Source of the DNA: Haliscomenobacter sp038240665
GTDB lineage: Bacteria > Bacteroidota > Bacteroidia > Chitinophagales > Saprospiraceae
DNA length: 18,401 bases
Direction: 5' to 3'
Assembly: GCA_038240665.1 (NCBI GenBank)
Contig: JBBRGN010000066.1
Coordinates: forward strand, 1 to 18,401
Shown in pieces: positions 1 through 6,668 of the stretch (the first letter of the stretch is position 1; each line of letters starts with the position of its first letter). Below the pieces are notes generated by a model, which saw nothing but the letters and a program-made list of their open reading frames with translations, was not told the DNA's origin and did no database searches. The position numbers and the translations under genes were made by a program.

Positions 1-195
1 GACGAAAAGATCCAGGTGGTTGCGACCACGCATCCCAACGCCAATTAAGCCTACTTTAAGTTTGTCTTTGGGTTTGCCTTTGATGATCGTAGGAGCAGGG
101 ATGGCGGAAGCTTTGGTTTCTTTTGGGATGGCCATCCCCAATCCAGCTAGGGAAGAAAGACGCAAAAAATTGCGCCGGTTGGTTTTATCGGACAT
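1..195 (-). CDS. Gfo/Idh/MocA family oxidoreductase, N-terminal part (cut by window edge)
   Basis: Sixty-five codons, read leftwards from an ATG at 195, stay open to the window edge, so only the N-terminus is visible. It opens with a twin-arginine signal (TNRRNFLRLSSLAG, near residue 5), followed by an alanine/proline-rich linker and then KLKVGLIGVGMRGRNHLDLF, a classic GxGxxG dinucleotide-binding turn. A Tat signal before a Rossmann fold is typical of exported NAD(P)-dependent oxidoreductases of the Gfo/Idh/MocA family, which fold in the cytoplasm with bound cofactor. GH109 glycosidases have the same layout and are one possibility. The catalytic and C-terminal domains lie outside the window, so the substrate cannot be judged. 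The gene sits 133 bases downstream of the dinB-like gene on the same strand. Confidence 0.8.
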   Translation of the reverse strand, partial: MSDKTNRRNFLRLSSLAGLGMAIPKETKASAIPAPTIIKGKPKDKLKVGLIGVGMRGRNHLDLFV

Positions 196-328
196 AGGTC
201 AGTGTATTTTTGAATTGAAATGCAGTACCAGGAACCAACATAAAAATTTTTGACCAATTTCTGACTTTCTGGCCCAACAAAATTCCTGATTAGCCCTAAA
301 ACCTTCCCAGTATACTAGCCAAAATCAC

Positions 329-787
329 CTAGTTGCCTTCAATTTTTCGCAATAATACTATTTGTCCTAAGTGATAAATATCGTGGTGAATTAAACCGTG
401 TAGTAAAATATAATAACTATAAGTACGTCCTTCAACGATCTGTTCTAAGCGGGAGTCGTCGGTTTGCTCGAGTAGTTCGATGAGTTGAACCTGAGTGGAC
501 TCCAATTGGATGAGGGCAATTTGCCAACTATCTTCATTGGGCGTTATTTGCGGAAAGTTACGGTCTTCGGCAAGTTCAAAAGTAGTATTGCCACGTAGTT
601 TTTCAATGGTAAAGCGCCGCCAAGCGCTTAGGTGCTCGACCAATTCGATGATGTTGTGACTATCGGCGATGCGAAGATTCAATTCGGAGACTTGTACTTG
701 CCGTAAGATTTTCATCAGCGAAGGGCCGTGCCAAGCTGCTCCATCGAAGGCGCGACGCAATAATTCAATGATCCCTTGACGATTCAT
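329..787 (-). CDS. DinB-like (DinB/YfiT superfamily) putative metal-dependent protein
   Basis: A 152-residue protein from the ATG at 787. An in-frame TTG at 811 would add eight residues but is a poorer start. The pattern fits the DinB/YfiT four-helix bundle: a first histidine in EHLSAW (about residue 52) and a late helix HGLIHHDIYHLGQI (130-143) with the H-x3-H spacing that supplies the other two metal ligands. Length is normal for the superfamily. Members are metal-binding proteins, some acting as thiol-dependent transferases (bacillithiol or mycothiol S-transferases); many have no known substrate, and none can be assigned here. It lies 113 bases after the small secreted protein on the same strand and may share its transcript. 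Confidence 0.75.
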   Translation of the reverse strand: MNRQGIIELLRRAFDGAAWHGPSLMKILRQVQVSELNLRIADSHNIIELVEHLSAWRRFTIEKLRGNTTFELAEDRNFPQITPNEDSWQIALIQLESTQVQLIELLEQTDDSRLEQIVEGRTYSYYILLHGLIHHDIYHLGQIVLLRKIEGN

Positions 788-835
788 AAAATTTAAGCTG
801 CTTTCCAACAAAGATAGCGATAATCACAAAAGATA

Positions 836-869
836 GCGATAGGAAATGTGGCAAACCTATTCCTATCGC
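836..869. repeat. Inverted repeat, possible weak terminator
   Basis: GCGATAGGAA at 836-845 pairs perfectly with TTCCTATCGC at 860-869 around a 14-base loop. It lies between two minus-strand genes. Read on the minus strand the stem is followed by TATCTTTTG, a poor U-run, so it could be a weak terminator for the gene ending at 901. A 13-bp direct repeat (AAAGATAGCGATA at 810-822 and 829-841) overlaps the left arm, so the site could instead be a protein-binding region. Confidence 0.35.
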
Positions 870-900
870 GGTCATAAAATAAGATTGATTAAAGGCAAGA

Positions 901-1293
901 TTATTTACCCATATCATCAATCCCCATTCCTGGGTGGGTCAGCATTTTTTGCATGGCTTCGGATTTCATTTTCTGGTACACTTTGAACTGGCTTTCAGTG
1001 AGCAAAGGTTTCAACTCTTTTTCTTTTAAGTTATTGATTTTCATGCCTTTGCTGTACCAAGATAGCGTGGACAAACCAGCATCAATGATTTCCTTTTGTA
1101 CCTTTTGCGCATAACGCAGGTTAATTTTGTAGATCACTTGGTGTTGGTCATCGCGCAGCGGCAATTCTTTTTTCATGCGCTCAGTCATCAGCGTAGCGCG
1201 TTGTTCGGGCGTGCCATACTTGCTATTATCATGTTGTGCTTGGGCAGAAAAAGTAAGCATAAGTGTACAAATCAAAAAAAATAATGGTTTCAT
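901..1293 (-). CDS. Small secreted helical protein with LTxxQ-like motif
   Basis: A 130-residue protein starting at the ATG at 1293. Residues 1-20 form a clear Sec signal peptide (hydrophobic FFLICTLMLTF, then AQAQ). The mature part is charged and probably all-helical, and contains LTESQFKVYQKMK near residues 99-111. That resembles the LTxxQ repeat of Spy/CpxP-like periplasmic proteins and the related small Bacteroidota proteins with DxxQ/LTxxQ segments. A periplasmic chaperone or stress-sensing role is possible but only by analogy. It follows the sterol desaturase gene after 52 bases on the same strand, so the two may be co-transcribed. Family assignment is tentative; export is well supported. 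Confidence 0.7.
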   Translation of the reverse strand: MKPLFFLICTLMLTFSAQAQHDNSKYGTPEQRATLMTERMKKELPLRDDQHQVIYKINLRYAQKVQKEIIDAGLSTLSWYSKGMKINNLKEKELKPLLTESQFKVYQKMKSEAMQKMLTHPGMGIDDMGK

Positions 1294-1345
1294 GGTTGGT
1301 GATTTTTAAGGTGAAATAGTGAAAAATGTAAATAACCTGAGCGTA

Positions 1346-2122
1346 TTAAGCGCGCTGAACAACTTCCGTAAATACTTTTTGGTAATCCCGGTGATTGGTA
1401 CCCATCCAGGTGTCCCAGAAATTAAAGTAGAGACCATAATTTCCATGACCTTTAGAGTGGTGCAAGTTGTGGTGCGTAGGTGTATTGAACCATTTCCAGA
1501 AAGGGTGTTGTAAAAAAGTGGGCGGTGCCAATTCATAACCCAAATGTCCCATTACATTAAATGCCAAAGACCAAGTAGCAAACAGAAACAACACCAAAGG
1601 ATGAAAAGGAATTAATACCACCGCAAAGGGCAAAAAACCGATTTCTACGATCGCCTCCAATGGGTGAAAAGAAAATGCGGCCCAAGGCGTGGGGTTGTGG
1701 GAAAGGTGATGCACACGATGCAATAAGTTGAAAAGTTTGCGATGGTGCATTAAACGGTGCGTCCAGTAAAAATAAGTATCGTGTAAAAAAACCAAGATCC
1801 AAAAACTTATAAAAAGATAAGCCCAGCCATAAAGCGATAGTGGCGTATAAACCTTTGCCCAGCCTTGTTGATTTAGAAAATAAATGAAAAGCCCCATCAG
1901 TCCAAAGACACCGGCACTCGTCATCGAATAAAGGATCTCATTTTGCAAATCTTTAGCTTTGGGTTCTTTGTTCTGGATTTTGCGGCGTTGAAAGGATTTT
2001 TTTAAAAAAATATAGAACACCGCAAAAGCAATTCCCGCAAAAAATAAGTAACGGGCAAAAACAAACATACTGCCTAGCAACCAGCTGTAGAAGATGCCAA
2101 AATGATCGATTAAGTAGCTCAT
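1346..2122 (-). CDS. Sterol desaturase / fatty acid hydroxylase family membrane protein
   Basis: A 258-residue integral membrane protein using the ATG at 2122; an upstream in-frame TTG at 2170 is less likely. Hydrophobic segments lie near residues 12-40, 68-83, 94-113 and 160-192. Three histidine clusters mark the membrane di-iron hydroxylase superfamily: HDTYFYWTHRLMHH (114-127), HRVHHLSH (135-142) and THHNLHHSKGHG (216-227). Such enzymes use O2 and a di-iron centre to hydroxylate or desaturate lipids, sterols or carotenoids at the inner membrane. The substrate cannot be read from sequence; in Bacteroidota, lipid or carotenoid hydroxylation are both reasonable. All expected iron ligands appear to be present. 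It is divergent from the sensor kinase gene, with about 205 bases between the two start codons. Confidence 0.88.
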   Translation of the reverse strand: MSYLIDHFGIFYSWLLGSMFVFARYLFFAGIAFAVFYIFLKKSFQRRKIQNKEPKAKDLQNEILYSMTSAGVFGLMGLFIYFLNQQGWAKVYTPLSLYGWAYLFISFWILVFLHDTYFYWTHRLMHHRKLFNLLHRVHHLSHNPTPWAAFSFHPLEAIVEIGFLPFAVVLIPFHPLVLFLFATWSLAFNVMGHLGYELAPPTFLQHPFWKWFNTPTHHNLHHSKGHGNYGLYFNFWDTWMGTNHRDYQKVFTEVVQRA

Positions 2123-2327
2123 GGTTTGTATTTTTTTTACAAAGAAGCTCCGTCTACCAGCGCAATGCAAATCATTTCAACCAATGGGGTCAAATGTTCA
2201 ACGTTTGGTGTGCCTCAGCTTGTAAACCGCTTTGCTATTGGTTGAGGAATTATAACCGATGGTTGAAAGTTTTCAATGAAAAAGCAAGGAAACACTACCT
2301 TGAGAAGAAATTGATGCCTTAATAATC

Positions 2328-3407
2328 ATGACAAAGCGACTTCATTTTTTGAACAACCAGCGACTCAAAATTGTGTTCCATGCCGCAGTTTGGATCATTC
2401 TGATTTTGATCTACACCTCTTTTTTTACCATCGTGTATTCGTTTTCTAACAGCATTTTGCGGGCACTCAGCAACATGCTACCCATGGCAGCGCTTTTCTA
2501 CTTTAATTTGTACTTAGTAGACCGCTATTTTGAACACAGCAGGTACTTCATATTTTGTAGTGCTGTGGTCGTGTTGGTCATTGCTTTGGCTTATTTGCGC
2601 ATTGAACTCAATGGGTTTTTACCGGAAGTAAAACCAGAAACGGTTTTGTTTAGGAACGGCCATCAATTTCTAGGGGCAGCGCTGATGAGTAATGTATTGG
2701 CCGTTTTGTTGAGTACCTTTTACCAGGTTTTGGAGATTCGTTTTCGCAATGAAAGCCGCCAGCAGACCATCATCAATCAGCAAAATGAAGCGCAATTGCA
2801 ATTTTTACGGGCGCAAATCAACCCCCATTTTTTATTCAATACGCTGAATAACATCTATTCCTTGGCGGTGGTCAAGTCTGAACGGACGTCGGAAATGGTC
2901 TTACGCTTGTCGGAGCTGTTGCGTTATGTGGTGTACGAAACCCGAAAAGATCAGATTTCTTTAGCTACTGAAATTGCCCATATCGAACAGTTTTTAGCGC
3001 TTTTTCAAATGCGCAATGAGGTGCCGCAAAAAATAGATTTTTCCTTTACAGGCGCGGTGAATGGTTGGTCTTTGGAACCAATGATGTTGATTCCCTTAGT
3101 GGAAAATTGCTGCAAACACGGCGATTTTGAATACAACGAACAGGCTTTTGCGACGATTGAATTGAAGGTGTCAGATGGATGGCTTTATTTCAAAACCCGT
3201 AATTCAAAAAATGAGCACGACCGTCAAAAAGATGAGGTTGGCGGTATTGGGTTGGACAACATCAAACGGAGATTGATATTGAAATACCCAGAACAACATC
3301 AATTAGAGATCTGGCAAGATGACACAGTATTTGAAGTCAAACTCGCCATTCACTTGAAAACCGAAAAAAATGATGGAGCCAATCCGTACCCTGCTCGTGG
3401 ACGATGA
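2328..3407 (+). CDS. LytS/YehU-type sensor histidine kinase
   Basis: A 359-residue membrane sensor kinase. Four probable transmembrane helices lie near residues 14-36, 43-64, 72-90 and 112-132, followed by a short coiled stretch rich in Gln and Asn. The His_kinase domain carries the phospho-acceptor His167 in QINPHFLFNTLNNIYSL. The HATPase region has LVENCCKHG (257-265) as N-box and GGIGLDNIKRRL (305-316) as G-box. There is no PAS or large periplasmic domain, so the signal is probably sensed in or at the membrane. The last 38 bases overlap the response regulator in another frame, which implies translational coupling and a cognate pair. Transcription probably begins in the 2123-2327 gap shared with the divergent hydroxylase gene. 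Confidence 0.92.
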   Translation: MTKRLHFLNNQRLKIVFHAAVWIILILIYTSFFTIVYSFSNSILRALSNMLPMAALFYFNLYLVDRYFEHSRYFIFCSAVVVLVIALAYLRIELNGFLPEVKPETVLFRNGHQFLGAALMSNVLAVLLSTFYQVLEIRFRNESRQQTIINQQNEAQLQFLRAQINPHFLFNTLNNIYSLAVVKSERTSEMVLRLSELLRYVVYETRKDQISLATEIAHIEQFLALFQMRNEVPQKIDFSFTGAVNGWSLEPMMLIPLVENCCKHGDFEYNEQAFATIELKVSDGWLYFKTRNSKNEHDRQKDEVGGIGLDNIKRRLILKYPEQHQLEIWQDDTVFEVKLAIHLKTEKNDGANPYPARGR

Positions 3408-4095
3408 ATATTTAGCCCTGCAATTATTGGAAAATTTTGTCAACCAGACACCAGATTTGCTATTGGTGGACAAAGTAAAATTGCCTTTAAAGGCGCTGGA
3501 CATTCTCCATGAACAACCGGTAGATTTACTTTTTTTAGACATTCAAATGCCGCTTTTGAGCGGTAGCGCTTTACTCAAAACCCTCCAAAATCCGCCTTTG
3601 GTGGTTTTTACTACCGCTTACAACGAATACGCAGTGGAAGCATTTAACCTCAATGTGGTGGATTATTTGCTCAAACCGTTTTCGTTCGATCGTTTTTTAC
3701 AAGCCGTTCAAAAAGCAAAAGAAACACTCCGTGCTCGGCAACGTGGTGCTACAACCAGTCAAATCGACAATGAAGCTTCGGATTTCCTAGTCGTAAAAGC
3801 CGATGGTAAAATGACCAAAATCTTTTTCGAGGAACTCTTGTATGTGGAAGGATTAAAAGAATACGTCCGTTTTGTCTGTACCCAAAACCGGAAATACGTG
3901 GTACTGGAAAGCTTGAAAAAACTAGAAAACAACCTGCCCGCCCATCTTTTTTTGCGGGTCCACAAATCATACATCGTAGCTGTTCGTCAGGTAAGCGCTC
4001 TGGAAGGCAATCAGCTGGAAATCGGCCACCAAAAAATTCCCATCAGCCGGGAAAAAAGAGAAGAGGTGGTCGCCCAAATTTTTGGAAAATTGTAA
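3370..4095 (+). CDS. LytTR-family response regulator
   Basis: A 241-residue two-domain regulator. The receiver domain (about 5-120) has the acidic pair Asp11-Asp12, phospho-acceptor Asp57 in LFLDIQMP, TTA at 81-83 and Lys102 in LLKPF. The C-terminal part (about 138-237) is a LytTR DNA-binding domain, with YVEGLKEYVRF and FLRVHKSYIV as family hallmarks. It is the evident partner of the overlapping LytS-type kinase. Two adjacent ATG codons (3370 and 3373) are available as starts; the first is used here. LytTR proteins bind short direct repeats upstream of targets. The next gene downstream encodes a DUF5916 outer-membrane-type protein, a candidate target by position only. Confidence 0.93.
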   Translation: MMEPIRTLLVDDEYLALQLLENFVNQTPDLLLVDKVKLPLKALDILHEQPVDLLFLDIQMPLLSGSALLKTLQNPPLVVFTTAYNEYAVEAFNLNVVDYLLKPFSFDRFLQAVQKAKETLRARQRGATTSQIDNEASDFLVVKADGKMTKIFFEELLYVEGLKEYVRFVCTQNRKYVVLESLKKLENNLPAHLFLRVHKSYIVAVRQVSALEGNQLEIGHQKIPISREKREEVVAQIFGKL

Positions 4096-4269
4096 GTCGT
4101 CGAGTAAAAGCGGTACTTTTTACGTAAAAGGATGCTGGTCTCGTTGTTGGTCGCCAAACAGCAGTTATTCGGCTTACAGCGCCTTTTTTTTAGATAAAAA
4201 GCATTTTATTTACAAGGAGTACCATAAAAGAATTGTCTTCAACACCTGGATTGTTGCAACTAAAGCAGT
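4096..4269 (+). promoter_or_regulatory. Intergenic region with palindrome and T-tract before the DUF5916 gene
   Basis: A 174-base gap. GTAAAAG (4104-4110) can pair with CTTTTTAC (4116-4123, one extra T) just after the regulator stop. Overlapping it is a perfect 12-bp palindrome TTTTACGTAAAA (4118-4129), a plausible operator. A short GGC/GCC stem followed by eight T (4184-4191) could be a weak terminator. I see no convincing promoter. Confidence 0.3.
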
Positions 4270-6483
4270 ATGAAAAATTTTTACTATTTGTTCATTTGGG
4301 CAGTCATCACCATGTGGGGGCAAGCATTGACTGCACAGGATAGTTTGAACATACACATCAAACACGCCAAAGGCGCCATTAAAGTAGACGGTATACTGGA
4401 AGAAGAAGATTGGGATGATGCTCAAGTCATGGGCAATTTTTGGCAGTTTTTTCCTCAAGATATCTCTTTGGCGAAATGTAAAACCCAGGTTCGACTTACC
4501 TACGATGATCAATACCTTTACTTCAGCGCTAAGTGTTACAATATTCACGAAGAGCGGAATTATGTGACGCCCTCCTTGCGGCGTGACTTCCGCGGCGAAG
4601 CCAACGACGCAGTTACTTTCACCATCGATGCCTTTCAAGACAATACCAATGCCTTTCAATTTGGCGTCAATCCCTTTGGCGTACAACGGGAAGGTCTGGT
4701 GGTGAATGGCGGAAACGTTCCTACAGATTTGGATTTGGCTTGGGACAACCGTTGGGTATCGGCAGCCAAACAATACCAAGGCTTGTGGATTGTAGAAATG
4801 GCGATTCCTTTCAAAACCTTGCGTTTTAAAGAAGGAGGAACCCAATGGAATGTAAAATTTTATCGAGTCGACAGCGACGCTGCGGAACGCTCGGTTTGGC
4901 CCAAAGTACCCCGACAATTTTCCATCGTTAATTTGGCTTTTGTGGGTAAATTAATTTGGGATAAACCGCTTAAAAAACCGGGAGCGAATACGGTATTAAT
5001 TCCTTATGCCTTGAGTAAATACTCCGAAACCCGTAAGGAAGGATTTCAATCGAATAAAAGTTTGGGTATAGGCGGGGACGCCAAAATTGCCGTCGGCCCA
5101 GCATTGAACTTAGACCTTACCGTCAATCCCGATTTTTCGCAAGTAGAAGTAGATCAGCAAGTCACCAATCTGGATCGATTTGAGATCTTTTTCCCCGAAC
5201 GGCGACAGTTTTTTCTGGAAAACGCGGATTTGTTTGGGGAATTTGGAGCCGTGGGGTTGCGACCGTTTTTTTCGCGGCGCATTGGCGTTGCCAGAGATAC
5301 GAGTACCGGGCAAAACGTACAGAATTCCATCTATGCGGGTGCACGCTTGAGTGGAAAAATCAATGATAAAACCCGACTTGGGGTGATGACCATGGAGACG
5401 GCAAGGGATATTAAAATCGGTCAGCCTTCGGTCAATTACTCGGTGGTTGCCCTGCAGCGAAAAATTTTCGCTCGCTCCAATATTGGCCTCATCGCCATCA
5501 ACAAAGACCCCATCAAGGACGCCGGTATCTCCGATCCTGGCCGTAAAATCTATAACTACAACCGGGTACTGGGGGTGGACTACAACCTGGCCTCCAAAGA
5601 CAATAAGTGGAATGGAAAATTTTTTCACCACCAATCATTTAGTCCGGGCAACAATAGCCACAGCGGGGTAAGCTCCGCTTCCATTTTTTACAACAAAACA
5701 AATTTCGACGCGCTGTTTACCGCCCAATCGGTAGGTGCCAATTACAACCCCGAAACTGGTTATGCTCGGCGCAGAAATTATCAACGTTTTGCAGGTACGG
5801 TAGACTGGAAGTTTTATCCAAAGCAAGGACCTATCCAAAGTCATGGCCCAGGACTTGATTTTGATGTATTGGGGAACAAACTTTATGGGATCACCGACTG
5901 GGATGCCAACTTACTTTATCAAATCAAATTTAGGAACACCGCGCTTTTGTTGATGCGTGCCAGCCATGAATATGTTTACCTGTTTTCGGCCTTTGATCCC
6001 ACCAATACGGGCGGAAAAAAACTACCAGTCGGTGGAGGGTATGGGTACAATTACCTGTATACCAACTTTACTTCGGATGCTCGAAAACGCATTTTCTACA
6101 TCTTTACAGCTCAAAAAGGGGGTTATTATGCGGGTTCAAGAACCAACGTCGATGCTTCGATCAACTACCGAATTCAACCCTTTGGAGTGATTGCCGCCAC
6201 CATTAGTTACAATAGCATCCATCAACCAGAGCCTTACAACACCGCCAATTTATTCCTGATTGGCCCGAGGATTGATCTTTCTTTTTCGCGGAGCCTTTTC
6301 TGGACTACGTTTGTACAATACAACAGCCAGATCCGCAACGTGAACATCAATTCGCGCTTTCAATGGCGTTTCCGCCCAGTATCGGATCTATTTATCGTGT
6401 ATACCGACAACTATTACTCCGATTCTTTTGTGAATAAAAATCGGGCGCTGGTGCTGAAGTTTACGTATTGGTTGAATATGTAG
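4270..6483 (+). CDS. DUF5916 protein with N-terminal CBM9-like domain and probable outer-membrane beta-barrel
   Basis: A 737-residue protein with a signal peptide (residues 1-22, hydrophobic YLFIWAVITMW, then ALTA-Q). Residues about 30-230 resemble a carbohydrate-binding family 9 like domain: IKVDGILEEEDWDDA at the start and TYDDQYLYFSAKCY in the core. The hallmark of DUF5916 lies near 283-316 (NPDFSQVEVDQQ, then FEIFFPERRQFFLEN). The rest is a long series of aromatic-rich alternating strands with polar turns, consistent with an outer-membrane beta-barrel. The family is common in Bacteroidota and its biochemical role is not established. A ligand-binding outer-membrane role is inferred from the domains. 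Length is in the usual range for the family. It follows the LytS/LytTR pair by 174 bases and converges with the xylanase gene. Confidence 0.85.
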   Translation: MKNFYYLFIWAVITMWGQALTAQDSLNIHIKHAKGAIKVDGILEEEDWDDAQVMGNFWQFFPQDISLAKCKTQVRLTYDDQYLYFSAKCYNIHEERNYVTPSLRRDFRGEANDAVTFTIDAFQDNTNAFQFGVNPFGVQREGLVVNGGNVPTDLDLAWDNRWVSAAKQYQGLWIVEMAIPFKTLRFKEGGTQWNVKFYRVDSDAAERSVWPKVPRQFSIVNLAFVGKLIWDKPLKKPGANTVLIPYALSKYSETRKEGFQSNKSLGIGGDAKIAVGPALNLDLTVNPDFSQVEVDQQVTNLDRFEIFFPERRQFFLENADLFGEFGAVGLRPFFSRRIGVARDTSTGQNVQNSIYAGARLSGKINDKTRLGVMTMETARDIKIGQPSVNYSVVALQRKIFARSNIGLIAINKDPIKDAGISDPGRKIYNYNRVLGVDYNLASKDNKWNGKFFHHQSFSPGNNSHSGVSSASIFYNKTNFDALFTAQSVGANYNPETGYARRRNYQRFAGTVDWKFYPKQGPIQSHGPGLDFDVLGNKLYGITDWDANLLYQIKFRNTALLLMRASHEYVYLFSAFDPTNTGGKKLPVGGGYGYNYLYTNFTSDARKRIFYIFTAQKGGYYAGSRTNVDASINYRIQPFGVIAATISYNSIHQPEPYNTANLFLIGPRIDLSFSRSLFWTTFVQYNSQIRNVNINSRFQWRFRPVSDLFIVYTDNYYSDSFVNKNRALVLKFTYWLNM

Positions 6484-6537
6484 CGGAGGAAAAGAATAGC
6501 CGTTCAGCGGTATAAAAATGCTGGGTAATGCCAAGTT

Positions 6538-6579
6538 GTGAGTGATGAATTCTATGAAAATGTAGATTTTATCACTCAC
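6538..6579. repeat. Inverted repeat between convergent genes
   Basis: GTGAGTGAT (6538-6546) pairs with ATCACTCAC (6571-6579). Three more pairs, including one G-U, extend the stem inwards. It lies in the 174-base gap between the convergent DUF5916 and xylanase genes. No good U-run follows on either strand, so it is not a standard terminator. Confidence 0.4.
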
Positions 6580-6605
6580 CATTTGACACTACCTATCTTT
6601 CCTTG

Positions 6606-6668
6606 TAAGATTTTGAATTGCACCTTTTGACTTGGATGTTTTACAGGATAAAAAATCTTATTTTTTTA
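6606..6668 (+). terminator. Possible terminator of the DUF5916 gene
   Basis: TAAGATTTT (6606-6614) is perfectly complementary to AAAATCTTA (6652-6660), and a run of T follows (6661-6667). The 37-base loop and AT-only stem make it weak. The right arm overlaps the stop codon of the opposing xylanase gene. Confidence 0.35.

Noticed and set aside
2175..2268. CAACCAAT/ATTGGTTG and TTTCAACC/GGTTGAAA inverted repeats between the hydroxylase and kinase genes
   Set aside because: Arms are only 8 bp and far apart. They may be operator half-sites in a shared promoter region, but nothing else supports it.
4132..4197. 21-codon plus-strand frame after the LytTR regulator
   Set aside because: No codon bias for regulation, no matching RNA structures of the attenuator type, and no recognisable sequence.
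4210..4917. Long minus-strand open frame (235 codons) antisense to the DUF5916 gene
   Set aside because: Lies opposite a well-supported gene, has no recognisable motif, and its composition reflects the complementary strand. The same holds for 5110-5634 on the same strand.
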